From assembly GCA_020351875.1 (NCBI GenBank), contig CP070671.1:1896157-1949375 (forward strand): a stretch of 53,219 bases of DNA, read 5' to 3'. The position numbers and the translations under genes were made by a program. A model generated the notes under the pieces. That model saw only the letters and a list, made by a program, of their open reading frames with translations. It did not search any database and was not told the origin of the DNA. Positions 8,794-17,020 of the stretch are shown here, piece by piece. The first letter of the stretch is position 1; each line of letters opens with the position of its first letter. The stretch is from Chromatiales bacterium (GTDB lineage Bacteria; Pseudomonadota; Gammaproteobacteria; Steroidobacterales; GCA-2729495).

Positions 8794-9345
8794 ATGGCTG
8801 CAGATCTGATGACCCAGTTATTGAACCGCCGGGAGCTGCTGAACGGCGCGGGCATGCTCGCGGTGCTGGGCGCCGCCCAGGCCTATGCCGGGGGGCACAC
8901 CGGCGGGGAGCGCGTGATCCTGACGCCCGAGCAGCAGCAGGAGCTAGAAACCGCGAACGAGACGCTGGTGAACAACTTCATTCGCGATTACGCGACCCGG
9001 GACATCGACCTGCTGGCCAGCTACCTCGCCGACGATATCATCTACCAGGTGTCCGAAGGCCAGCCGGAAGTCATCGGGCTGGAGGCTTACAGGAAGCGTA
9101 ACGGTGCGATGCTGGACGGGCTGGAGAAGGTGGACTGGCAGATACTGCGGTCATTTGCCATCGGTCAGCTGGTAATCAACGATCGCATCGACGACTTCTT
9201 CCCGAAACCCGGCAGCCGCGTACCGCGCATGCGCTTTCGTGTCGCGGGCTACTTTCTCGTGCAGGACAACAAGATCAAGGTATGGCGCGACTTCGGTTAC
9301 CCCGGCGCAGAGCAACTGGTGCAGCCCGCACCAAAGGCCTCATGA
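8794..9345 (+). CDS. Exported NTF2-like/SnoaL-like protein
   Basis: The protein has 183 residues from the ATG at 8794. The N-terminus carries NRRELLNGAGMLAVLG, a twin-arginine-like signal, ending near AYAGG. The mature part has the NTF2-like cone fold pattern: LVNNFIRDYATRDIDLLASYLADDIIYQV, EAYRKRNGAML, FFPKPGSRVPRMRFRVAGYFLVQDNKIKVWRDF. This resembles limonene-epoxide-hydrolase/SnoaL relatives. A signal peptide on this fold is less usual and implies a periplasmic ligand. It overlaps the amidohydrolase gene by four bases (ATGA), so the two are coupled. Confidence 0.85.
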   Translation: MAADLMTQLLNRRELLNGAGMLAVLGAAQAYAGGHTGGERVILTPEQQQELETANETLVNNFIRDYATRDIDLLASYLADDIIYQVSEGQPEVIGLEAYRKRNGAMLDGLEKVDWQILRSFAIGQLVINDRIDDFFPKPGSRVPRMRFRVAGYFLVQDNKIKVWRDFGYPGAEQLVQPAPKAS

Positions 9346-10361
9346 GCAAGATCGGCGTGCTGGCTTGTGCGCGTGCACTCTCGCAAGCGCCGGGGATGTC
9401 TCTGGCTGCGGTCGGCCTGGGCAGACGCTGGCTGCGCGCAGCGCTTCCCGGCCTTCTGGCGTTATTGCCCTTGACCCTGGCGGCCGCACAACCCGTGATC
9501 GACATGCACCTGCACGCGTGGCCGTACGGCGCGGATGGCCCGCCGGATCACCCGAAGAACCTGGAGGTGATGACCCGGACCCTCGCTGCTCTCGACGAAC
9601 ACAATGTCGTGCTGGCTGCCACCAGCGGCCCGCAGGCCTTCCTGGAGCGGTGGCATCGTGAGGCACCGCTTCGCTTGCTGCTGGGACCTGTGTTGCCGTG
9701 CGAAGGCGGGGTGAATCCCAACTGGTTTCGATACCAGTGTTACGCGAACGGTGCCGAGTTTCCGGACCTGGTATGGCTGCGTACACAGTACGAAAATGGC
9801 ACTTACCAGCTAATGGGGGAGATCTACACGCAGTACGCGGGCATGGCCTACGATGACCCGCGCATGCTGCCCTATTACGAACTCGCGGAGGAACTTGGCA
9901 TACCGGTGGCGTTCCACACGCATTCGGCACCACCGCTGACTGCCAGTCGCTGTTGCCCGAACTTCCGAATAGCACTGGGTGATCCGATGTCGCTCGAAGA
10001 GATACTGGTTCGTTACCCGCGCCTGAAGGTGCTGGTGATGCACGCGAATCCGCTGGTTTACCCGCTGGTACTCGACCTGATGGCGCAGTTCCCGAAACTG
10101 TACGTCGAGCTGAGTCCCTTCGACCGAATCCTGGCGCGTGAGCGTTTTCACCAGCTGCTCAAGGCTTTCCAGCAACGTCGTCTTATTCGACGTGTGACTT
10201 TCGGTACAGACGGCGGTGATCATGGGAGGGCGATCGAAGCCTATCGTTCCGCTGATTTTCTGTCGACCGCGGAACTGGACGGGATACTGTGTCGGAACGC
10301 GGCGCGCTTTCTCGATCGGCCGCACGTGTGTGATACGGTCAAAGTGTCCGATACCAAGTAA
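9342..10361 (+). CDS. Exported amidohydrolase-family (TIM-barrel) metal enzyme
   Basis: The protein has 339 residues. The N-terminus has a hydrophobic helix (LPGLLALLPLTLAAA) consistent with export. Metal-binding motifs of the amidohydrolase_2 group are present: VIDMHLHAW (HxH on strand 1), VAFHTHSAPP, VLVMHANPL and FGTDGGDHG with the catalytic Asp. Enzymes of this group (aminocarboxymuconate-semialdehyde decarboxylase-like) decarboxylate or hydrolyse small acids or lactones. Substrate is unknown. The start overlaps the stop of the NTF2-like gene, and seven bases separate it from the dehydrogenase gene, so all three probably form one operon. Confidence 0.85.
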   Translation: MSKIGVLACARALSQAPGMSLAAVGLGRRWLRAALPGLLALLPLTLAAAQPVIDMHLHAWPYGADGPPDHPKNLEVMTRTLAALDEHNVVLAATSGPQAFLERWHREAPLRLLLGPVLPCEGGVNPNWFRYQCYANGAEFPDLVWLRTQYENGTYQLMGEIYTQYAGMAYDDPRMLPYYELAEELGIPVAFHTHSAPPLTASRCCPNFRIALGDPMSLEEILVRYPRLKVLVMHANPLVYPLVLDLMAQFPKLYVELSPFDRILARERFHQLLKAFQQRRLIRRVTFGTDGGDHGRAIEAYRSADFLSTAELDGILCRNAARFLDRPHVCDTVKVSDTK

Positions 10362-10368
10362 CAAGAAG

Positions 10369-11667
10369 ATGGAGATTCTCCTGTTGAGGCGTTTACGTGT
10401 TCCCCTGTGGCTGTCGGTAGTTCTGCTGGTGTCGTCGCTGGATGCGGCCGACGAGCCGTTGCCGCCGATACAGGTGCCGTCCGGATTTTCCGCGACCATG
10501 TTTCACCCGGGGCTCGGCCCGGCCCGGCATATGGCTGTTCGCGATAATGGCGATGTCTATGTGGTGCGCAGCTTTCGCATGAGCCGGCCGCAGTTGCGTA
10601 TGGAGGCGGCCAACGGCGCCTTGATTGCGCTGCGGGACACGAACGGGGACGGTGTCGCCGATGTCGTCGAAGCTTTCGGCCCGATCGACGTAACCACCGA
10701 AGTGCGGATTCACGACGGCTGGTTGTATTACTCGTCGGATGTTGCGGTTTACCGTATCGCGCTGGACGACAACCTCGTGCCCGCGGGCGCGGCGCAGCCC
10801 ATCGCCGGCGGGTTCCCGATGCAGCGTACCCACGGCACCAAGACCCTGGCCTTTGACGGTGCGGGCAATATGTACGTGAACGTCGCCGCCCCATCGAATG
10901 CCTGTGAAACCAAGCGAATGGCGAAAAACACGCCCGGTTTTGATCCGTGCCCGCAACTTGAGCGAGCCGCTGGGGTCTGGAAGTTCAAGGCCGATGCACA
11001 ACTGCAGGACCAGGTGCGCGACGGTGAACGCTACATCACCGGTACACGCAACCTGGTCGCGATGGCCTGGCATCCGCAGGCTGACAAGCTTTACTTTGTG
11101 ATGCACGGGCGCGACAGTCTCGGCCTGTTGTTCCCGGATCTGTACTCGCGCCAGGCCAACGCGGAGCTGCCGGCGGAAGAGTTTCACGTGGCCGAAGCCG
11201 GCGATGACTTTGGCTGGCCCTACACCTACTACGACCCGATTCGCGGGCGGCGCATGCGCGGACCGGAATACGGCGGCGACGGGCAGACCGAGGCGGACGG
11301 TGACTACAAGGATCCGCTGATCGGATTCCCGGCCCACTGGGCTCCCAATGACCTGTTGTTCCACTCGGGCAAAAACCTGCCGGAGAAATACGCCGAAGGC
11401 GCTTTCATCGTGTTCCACGGTTCATGGAACCGCATCGGCATGGAGCAGGACGGCTACAAGGTGGTGTTCGTGCCGATGCGCGACGGCGAAGTGACGGCCG
11501 ACTGGGAAATCTTTGCCGACGGCTTCAAAGGCACCGGGTCGGTTCGCAATCCCGGCGACGCCGCCTACCGGCCCACGGGACTCGCCGAAGGCCCGAACGG
11601 CGAAATCTACATCAGCGAAGACAAGCACGGGCGCATCTGGCAGGTGCGCTGGAGTGGCGCCCCCTGA
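10369..11667 (+). CDS. Soluble PQQ-dependent sugar dehydrogenase-like (sorbosone dehydrogenase-type) protein
   Basis: The protein has 432 residues from the ATG at 10369, with a signal peptide at residues 1-26. It is a six-bladed propeller of the GDH-B/sorbosone dehydrogenase type: VPSGFSATMFHPGLGPARHMAVRDNGDVYV in blade one, RDTNGDGVAD, FDGAGNMYVNVAAPSNAC, NLVAMAWHPQADKLYFVMHGRD, DDFGWPYTYYD, FHGSWNR and a closing PTGLAEGPNGEIYISED. These enzymes oxidise sugars or polyols in the periplasm using PQQ and calcium. Substrate cannot be told. No PQQ synthesis gene is in the window. It is third in the run with the NTF2-like protein and amidohydrolase. Confidence 0.9.
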   Translation: MEILLLRRLRVPLWLSVVLLVSSLDAADEPLPPIQVPSGFSATMFHPGLGPARHMAVRDNGDVYVVRSFRMSRPQLRMEAANGALIALRDTNGDGVADVVEAFGPIDVTTEVRIHDGWLYYSSDVAVYRIALDDNLVPAGAAQPIAGGFPMQRTHGTKTLAFDGAGNMYVNVAAPSNACETKRMAKNTPGFDPCPQLERAAGVWKFKADAQLQDQVRDGERYITGTRNLVAMAWHPQADKLYFVMHGRDSLGLLFPDLYSRQANAELPAEEFHVAEAGDDFGWPYTYYDPIRGRRMRGPEYGGDGQTEADGDYKDPLIGFPAHWAPNDLLFHSGKNLPEKYAEGAFIVFHGSWNRIGMEQDGYKVVFVPMRDGEVTADWEIFADGFKGTGSVRNPGDAAYRPTGLAEGPNGEIYISEDKHGRIWQVRWSGAP

Positions 11668-11703
11668 CAAGAATCGGCGGTAACGCGGCCAGGGTGTCCG
11701 TGG

Positions 11704-13218
11704 CTACGCGACCGGTTTCACGTTCGCGTTCAGCCGGAACAGATTGGTCGGATCGTACTGGCTCTTCAGTACGGCCAGCCGTTCATAATTACTGCGGAAG
11801 GCGCGCTTCGCCTTGTCCTTGTCGGTGTCCACCATGTGATTCGAATAGAAGCCGATGGTGTACGGCTCCATCTCGTCGAACACGCCTTTGAGCCACGCTT
11901 TGTGCTCGTCGTTGTAGGCGGGGTCTTCCCACGCCGTCATGAGCACGCTGTCGAAGCGCGCGTCGCGATGCACGTAAGCGGTGCCATCGGTGGGCACGTC
12001 GGCCACCGCACCGCCGAGATGCTGGATCACCACGTTGCTCGCCGCGCTTTGGTCCGGGCTGGCGGCCGCCGTTTCCAGCTGGTCGAGCAGCATGGTCAGG
12101 AAGTCCGTGTCCAGGCGCCCGAGCAGGCCGGACTTGTTGTAATACAACCGGCCGGCCTTAGTGCCCGCATCAGCCGAAGTCTGCAGCGCACTGTATGGCA
12201 TGAGCCGGGCCTGGTCGACGCGCGGTTTGACTGCCTTGCGCAACGGGGCAAGCACTCGCTCTGCCTCGGCGGGGTCGCCGACGTGACAGACGCTCACCAT
12301 GAAGTTACCCGGTCGCTTGCCCGGCGCCATGATGAACAGGTCGGCCGCGAGCGAACGCGGTGCGGTGGCGGTTAGCTCTTCGATCAAGGGCAGAACCTGG
12401 CGGGCCTGGTCGAAGGAATACAGGATGGGTCCGCCATAGATCTCCGGACCTACCGGGTGCAGCTGGTATTCGAAGGCCGTGACCACGCCGAAGTTGCCGC
12501 CGCCGCCACGCACGCCCCAGTAAAGATCCGGGTTCTCGTCGGCACTCGCGCGCAGGAAGCGGCCGTCCGCCGTGACGATGTCGACGGACCGCACGTTGTC
12601 ACAGGTCAGCCCGAAGCTGCGCGAGATGCGGCCGTGGCCGCCGCCGAGTGTCAGCCCGGCAGCCCCGGTGTGCGAGACGGTTCCCACCGGCGTGGCCAGT
12701 CCGAAGCGCTGGGATTCGTGATCGAGATCGCCCAGCAAGGAACCGCCGCCGAGGCGTGCAGTGCGTGTTTCCGGATCCACCGTGCACCAGCGGATCGGTG
12801 ACAGGTCGATCATGATGCCGCCGTCGCACACGGCCTTGCCGGAAATGCTGTGGCCGCCGCCGCGAACGGCAACGAGCAGGTCATGCTCGCGTGCGAAGTC
12901 CACTGCGCGGGTGACATCTGCTGCGCCCGTGCAGCGCACGATCAACCCGGGCCGCTTATCGATCATGCCGTTCCAGACCCGACGGCTGCTTTCGTACTCG
13001 GCATTCCCCGGCAACAGCAGGGGGCCGCGCAGGCTTTTCTGCAATTCCTTCAGCGCAGCTTTCGGCACGGTGGTGTCACCACCGGTGCGAGTCACCGCCT
13101 CGATGTCGCCGGTGATTTTCGTCAGGCTTTTCGCAGTGGCCGCCAGCGTCGAGGCCGGAGCCAGGGCCGTGGCCCAGCCGGCGGCCAGCAGCGCACGGTT
13201 GAATTCACGTCGGTCCAC
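11704..13218 (-). CDS. Exported FAD-binding (berberine-bridge-type) oxidoreductase
   Basis: The protein has 504 residues. I choose the GTG at 13218 because CGGAG lies six bases upstream and it begins a twin-arginine-like signal (DRREFNRALLAAG); a GTG at 13242 is the longer option. PCMH-type FAD-binding motifs: VRCTGAADVTRAV, AVRGGGHSISG with the histidine expected to link FAD (His123), GGGSLLGDLDHE, and TLGGGHGRISRSFGLTCDNV. At the position where berberine-bridge enzymes carry a second linking cysteine there is Thr (VGTVSHTG), so a single covalent bond is expected. The C-terminal BBE domain ends in NLFRLNANVKP. Likely an oxidase of sugars, alcohols or phenolics. Confidence 0.9.
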   Translation of the reverse strand: MDRREFNRALLAAGWATALAPASTLAATAKSLTKITGDIEAVTRTGGDTTVPKAALKELQKSLRGPLLLPGNAEYESSRRVWNGMIDKRPGLIVRCTGAADVTRAVDFAREHDLLVAVRGGGHSISGKAVCDGGIMIDLSPIRWCTVDPETRTARLGGGSLLGDLDHESQRFGLATPVGTVSHTGAAGLTLGGGHGRISRSFGLTCDNVRSVDIVTADGRFLRASADENPDLYWGVRGGGGNFGVVTAFEYQLHPVGPEIYGGPILYSFDQARQVLPLIEELTATAPRSLAADLFIMAPGKRPGNFMVSVCHVGDPAEAERVLAPLRKAVKPRVDQARLMPYSALQTSADAGTKAGRLYYNKSGLLGRLDTDFLTMLLDQLETAAASPDQSAASNVVIQHLGGAVADVPTDGTAYVHRDARFDSVLMTAWEDPAYNDEHKAWLKGVFDEMEPYTIGFYSNHMVDTDKDKAKRAFRSNYERLAVLKSQYDPTNLFRLNANVKPVA

Positions 13219-13311
13219 GGCGCACTCCGGGAATGGGGTCACGCGCCGATCTTAGGCCCAAAGTCGCCCGGTGTCAGACTGCAGTGGTTTGCCTGGCCGA
13301 TGATCGGCGCT

Positions 13312-13782
13312 CTAGCCACCCATCTTGCGGATCACCGCCATGGCCGTGTCCTGCATGACCTGGCGTGCCTGCTGGCGTTTGGCCGCGGTCCAGGTGAGAT
13401 TCCCGGTGGACGAATGCTGGCTCTGGCGATACGCGCTGGCCCGTGTCAGCACCTCTTCGATGGCCCGATCCAGTTTCGCGTCCGGCTCGTGGAATTTCTC
13501 CACGTACGCCCCCCAGGCCTGTTTGAACTCTGCCGATTCCGCATTCTTCGCGCACAGCACGACGATTTTCTGCAGTTCACTCATCTGGCTGCGCGCCGGA
13601 CTGGTGCCGGCGGCCCGGACTCGACCGGGCGACGCCGATGCGGTGCCCGGGTCGGCGTCCGTCACGTTGCCCCACTCGGGATTGTGGGCGGGTGTCTGCG
13701 AGCTGCGTTGCGGTGCGTCAGCGGCCATGGCCACTTGCGCCGCGAAGGCGAGGGATAGCAGCAATTGCCAGCGTTTCTGCAT
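13312..13782 (-). CDS. Small exported protein of unknown function
   Basis: The protein has 156 residues, with a strong GAGGAGGA site six bases before the ATG at 13782. The signal peptide is about residues 1-21 (LLLSLAFAAQVAMA). A Ser/Pro-rich linker follows, then a helical C-terminal half (SELQKIVVLCAKNAESAEFKQAW, KLDRAIEEVL, KRQQARQVMQDTAMAVI) with one cysteine. No known family is recognised. It is probably a periplasmic helical protein. Confidence 0.7.
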   Translation of the reverse strand: MQKRWQLLLSLAFAAQVAMAADAPQRSSQTPAHNPEWGNVTDADPGTASASPGRVRAAGTSPARSQMSELQKIVVLCAKNAESAEFKQAWGAYVEKFHEPDAKLDRAIEEVLTRASAYRQSQHSSTGNLTWTAAKRQQARQVMQDTAMAVIRKMGG

Positions 13783-13931
13783 ATCGGGTCCTCCTCTGAA
13801 GCCGTCGACGCTAGCACGGCAGCCAGGGGTCGAAATGGGGCGAAATTCGCAGTTCCGGGGCGAACTGCACTGATTGAATCCGGCTCGACCCGTTTCTTCC
13901 GCCGCCGGTTCCTGACAGGATCTGGCCGGTG

Positions 13932-14783
13932 ATGAATGGTTCGACCTACTTTGTTACCGGTGCGACGGACGGCATCGGCAAAGCGACCGCGCTGGCCCTC
14001 GCGCAGACCGACGCGACGGTCATCATGCACGGTCGAGACCCGGCGAAGGCGGCGCGGGCCCAGGCAGATGTGCAATCGGCCACGCACAACCGGCACGTGC
14101 ACACGGTGTTGGCGGATTTTGCATCGCTGGGCGAGGTGGCCGGGCTGGCCGACCGAGTTCAACAGGATTTCGGCGGGTTGAACGTGCTGATCAACAACGC
14201 CGGCTTGTTGACGGATCACCGGCAGCTCAGTCGGGACGGATTCGAGCTCACGTTCGCGGTGAACTATCTGGCCCCAATTCTGCTGACCCATCGGCTGCTC
14301 GCCTTGCTGCGGCAAAACGCGCCGGCGCGCATCGTGAATGTGGCCTCAACGGCGATGGGTGGTGGCCACATCCACATCGACGACCTGCAGGCGGAACGCC
14401 GGTTTGACGGTTGGCAGGCCTACGCAAACTCCAAGCTGGCAAACGTTTTGTTCAGCGCGTTACTTGCAGAGAAGCTGGCGGGAACCGGCGTGGTGAGCAA
14501 CTCGCTGTGCCCGGGGCTGATCGACACCAACTTCTTTCACACGAACGAGATATTCGGCGACGGTGGATATGAACGGTTGCGGCCTGGCATGCGCCCGCCG
14601 GAAGAGGGCGCGCTGGTGCCTTTTTACCTTGCCACAGCTGATGATGCAGCTGACGTCAGCGGGGAATTCTTCGTGCGGGTTGGCCGTGACGGCCGCCGCG
14701 CGGTGCCGCTGGACTGGGATCGCGCCACGGCCGAAGCGCTGTGGCAGCGCAGCCTCGACGACCTGGCGCCGTGGCTCGACTGA
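13932..14783 (+). CDS. Short-chain dehydrogenase (retinol-dehydrogenase-like)
   Basis: The protein has 283 residues from the ATG at 13932. Classical SDR motifs: YFVTGATDGIGKATA (TGxxxGIG cofactor loop), MHGRDPAKA with an Arg that suggests NADP preference, LINNAGLL (NNAG), RIVNVASTA with the catalytic Ser, and WQAYANSKLANVLF (YxxxK). After YxxxK comes the usual CPGLIDTNF. The RDH/WW-oxidoreductase-like subgroup is the best match. Cytosolic; substrate unknown. It is transcribed alone. Confidence 0.9.
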   Translation: MNGSTYFVTGATDGIGKATALALAQTDATVIMHGRDPAKAARAQADVQSATHNRHVHTVLADFASLGEVAGLADRVQQDFGGLNVLINNAGLLTDHRQLSRDGFELTFAVNYLAPILLTHRLLALLRQNAPARIVNVASTAMGGGHIHIDDLQAERRFDGWQAYANSKLANVLFSALLAEKLAGTGVVSNSLCPGLIDTNFFHTNEIFGDGGYERLRPGMRPPEEGALVPFYLATADDAADVSGEFFVRVGRDGRRAVPLDWDRATAEALWQRSLDDLAPWLD

Positions 14784-14834
14784 CGCGCGATGACCGGTGC
14801 CGAGTCTGAACTCAATCACCTGCGCACAGGTCTC

Positions 14835-14919
14835 CCGGTGGGAGCGGCTTTAGCCGCGATCAAGTCCGGTTAGCCGCTTCGGCTGGGGAAAATGTCGCGG
14901 CTAAAGCCGCTCCTACCGC
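14835..14919. repeat. REP-like palindromic element (facing pair of GC-rich repeats)
   Basis: Bases 14841-14859 (ggagcggctttagccgcga) and 14895-14913 are exact reverse complements over 19 bases. Flanks extend the match with one mismatch (cggtgggag against cggtaggag). Each arm is itself a small stem (gcggct/agccgc). The sequence resembles extragenic palindromes (about GTAGGAGCGGCTTTAGCCGCGA) that I know from xanthomonads, pseudomonads and relatives, mobilised by REP-associated tyrosine transposases. It lies between the convergent SDR and glucosaminidase genes, a typical position for such elements. No RAYT gene is in the window. Confidence 0.75.
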
Positions 14920-14941
14920 CGCTGCGCGGCGGTGGCCGCGA

Positions 14942-16015
14942 TCATTCCAGCCGCATTCGCGCAATGATCTCGCCGAGTTCGCCGGCCGCGCGCATGTGTT
15001 CGATCTCCTTCCGCAGGCCGGTGGCCGCGTCTTCGCCGTCCGCCGTCACGACAAAACGCATGGGCTCGTCCCGGAACGCGGCGTTGTCGGCGCGATCCAG
15101 CCCATTCTTGCGGATGATGCCCTTCAGGGTGTCCACGTAGGCCTGGCCCCGTTCGGAGTAGCGGCGCAGGCCGTCGACGAGGGCCAGCGAGGTGACGGGT
15201 TTGCCTTCACGCTTGAGCTTTGCGCGCAGTGCCCGCAGGTCTTCATAGGCAGGGTGCGAACTCAGATTCAGGAAGTAGCTGCGCACGCTGTCGAAGGGCC
15301 AGTCGTAGCTGGCGATGCGGTGATCGCCCAGGTGCTTGCGCTGCTGTTGGGGTACGAGGCCTTCGCCGCTATAAGTCCATTGTCCGAACAGCGCATTGCC
15401 CAGCACGGCGAAACGCGAGGTGCCGTAGCCGCTTTCGTACGCGGCCTGTCCCAGCACGAGGCCGGCGGGAATTTCATCCAGCCGGTACAAGGCCGTGTCG
15501 ATGACCGCGCGCAATTCAACGGCATCACCGCCCAGCTGTGCCGCTGTTTCTTCATCGCGGATGCGCAGGAACCGCGCGGCAATTCGCAACCCCTCCAGCT
15601 GTTCGTCGGACAGCGCCTGGCCAGCGTCGAGGTCCTTCACCATCTGCTCGAGCCGGCCGCGGCGTTCGCGCACCAGTTCATTCGCGCGCAGGGCCAGGGG
15701 CAGCATGAACCGGTAGAAGATTTCCTTCTTTTGCGGCACCGGCATGTCCTGGGCAGCGGTTTGCCAGCCCGGGGCGATGCCGGTGATCACCACGTGCGGC
15801 ACGTTGCCGATCTGCTCTTCGGTGACTTCGCCCCACCACCGCTCTGCCTGCAGCCACTGCACGATGGCGTCGACACCACCGAATACCAGCACCTCGTGTG
15901 GCGCGGCAGCGGCAGTGTCCTTGGCGGCAGACGCCTCGTCCGTGCTGTCTGGGCCGCAGCCTGCGATGGCAAGCGCACTGGCTGCGAAAAAGAATGCTAA
16001 GCGACTGGGATTCAT
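14942..16015 (-). CDS. Bax-like glucosaminidase-domain lipoprotein
   Basis: The protein has 357 residues from the ATG at 16015, with GGGGAGGA eight bases upstream; a GTG at 16021 is too close to that site. The lipobox is AIAGC (Cys about 20), so it is lipid-anchored. The C-terminal half matches the Bax/mannosyl-glycoprotein endo-beta-N-acetylglucosaminidase domain: VLGQAAYESGYGTSRFAVLGNALFGQWTY with the catalytic Glu, RIASYDWPFDSVRSYFLNLSSHPAYEDLR and GLRRYSERGQAYVDTLKGII. Such enzymes trim peptidoglycan. The N-terminal 130 residues form a family-typical extension. It should face the periplasm and act in wall remodelling. Confidence 0.9.
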   Translation of the reverse strand: MNPSRLAFFFAASALAIAGCGPDSTDEASAAKDTAAAAPHEVLVFGGVDAIVQWLQAERWWGEVTEEQIGNVPHVVITGIAPGWQTAAQDMPVPQKKEIFYRFMLPLALRANELVRERRGRLEQMVKDLDAGQALSDEQLEGLRIAARFLRIRDEETAAQLGGDAVELRAVIDTALYRLDEIPAGLVLGQAAYESGYGTSRFAVLGNALFGQWTYSGEGLVPQQQRKHLGDHRIASYDWPFDSVRSYFLNLSSHPAYEDLRALRAKLKREGKPVTSLALVDGLRRYSERGQAYVDTLKGIIRKNGLDRADNAAFRDEPMRFVVTADGEDAATGLRKEIEHMRAAGELGEIIARMRLE

Positions 16016-16093
16016 CCACACGGTCCTCCCCGATTGCAGTCAGCGATTGCAGTTCGGCGCAGGCCCCAGAGTGTGCCAGACAATGCCGGGGCC

Positions 16094-16122
16094 AAAAAAA
16101 GCCCCGCCGCGGCGGGGCTTTT
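16094..16122 (-). terminator. Intrinsic terminator for the PEP-CTERM gene
   Basis: An 18-base perfect palindrome (gccccgccgcggcggggc, 16101-16118) is flanked by seven A at 16094-16100 and four T at 16119-16122. Read leftward, it is a GC hairpin followed by seven T, 22 bases past the stop of the gene ending at 16144. It is a strong rho-independent terminator on the minus strand. Confidence 0.85.
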
Positions 16123-16143
16123 GCATGGCTGGCGTGACCGCGA

Positions 16144-16713
16144 TTAACGGCGCCTGCTCCACCCCAGCAGGCCAAGGGCCGACGCGAAGAGCCAGGCCGC
16201 GGCTGGTATCGGCACAACGGCGAAGGCCCGAATGCTCCCACCTTGGGGCACTTGGCCGCCACCGTTTCGAAAGTCTTCGAGTGCGTAGAAACGCTCCTCG
16301 CCACAGACGTCAGCCGGGCAGGTCACCGCGGAAAAGTCGGGCATCCAGTCGAGGATGTCCGTGCTGCCGCTGACCGGGCCCTCCATAACCTCGCCGACGA
16401 TGTGATAGGTGGACGATTTGAAGGCCAGGTGCGTGATATCAGACTGCGAAAGGTCATGTTTCGAGCCGGAGAGGACGATGTTCCCGTGGCGGTCTATTCT
16501 CGCCGGGCCCAGGTAAGTCACAAGGCTTTCGTCCACGCTCAGAATGGCCGCGATGCTCTCGCTGCTGGCGTTGCCACCGCGGTCGCAAACGTCCGTCGGC
16601 AGGGTCTTGTTACAGCCGCCAACAAAATCCATGCCCGTGGTCGTCGCCGCACCGGCTGCGAGGCCGTAGCACGCAAGCGGCACCACGAATGCCATCCGCA
16701 AGATGGTTCTCAT
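16144..16713 (-). CDS. VPLPA/PEP-CTERM sorting-domain protein
   Basis: The protein is about 189 residues, with the start taken at the ATG at 16713 (MRTILRMAF); a GTG at 16746 is possible. The N-terminal signal peptide ends near AAGAA. The C-terminus has the tripartite sorting signal: VPIPAAAWLFASALGLLGW followed by RRR, that is a VPxPA motif, one hydrophobic helix and a basic tail. In known systems this tail is cut by an exosortase and the protein is exported to the surface or matrix. The mature part has five cysteines and no domain I recognise. No exosortase gene lies in the window. Confidence 0.85.
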   Translation of the reverse strand: MRTILRMAFVVPLACYGLAAGAATTTGMDFVGGCNKTLPTDVCDRGGNASSESIAAILSVDESLVTYLGPARIDRHGNIVLSGSKHDLSQSDITHLAFKSSTYHIVGEVMEGPVSGSTDILDWMPDFSAVTCPADVCGEERFYALEDFRNGGGQVPQGGSIRAFAVVPIPAAAWLFASALGLLGWSRRR

Positions 16714-17020
16714 TACGTTGAATTTATCCAAGATCTTCCCCAGCACTTTTCTTGTTGTTGTGGATAACCACGCTCAAATGGTCCCGGCCTCCAGCCCGGC
16801 CACAAAAAAACGCAAGGGCCCCCTTTTCGAGAGCGCTTGCATCATCGCGGACATAATATGCTCGCGTTTGCGGGGCTCACAAGGTCGCGTTTTGCCAAGA
16901 TGTTATGTCTAATCGTATGGACTAACTATCAATGACTTATGGCGAACTCCGAAAGTGTCATGAGAAGGAAGCCAGCTGTCGTCCAGCCTGGATCGCGCAA
17001 ACGGTGACGGAGCCGCATTC
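16714..17020. other. Divergent intergenic region
   Basis: About 300 bases, more AT-rich than the genes, between the PEP-CTERM gene and the lipase-like gene, which are transcribed apart. It likely holds both promoters. No family-like peptide or strong dyad was found; runs of seven A (16804-16810) and of C/T (16820-16829) are the only notable texture. Confidence 0.45.
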
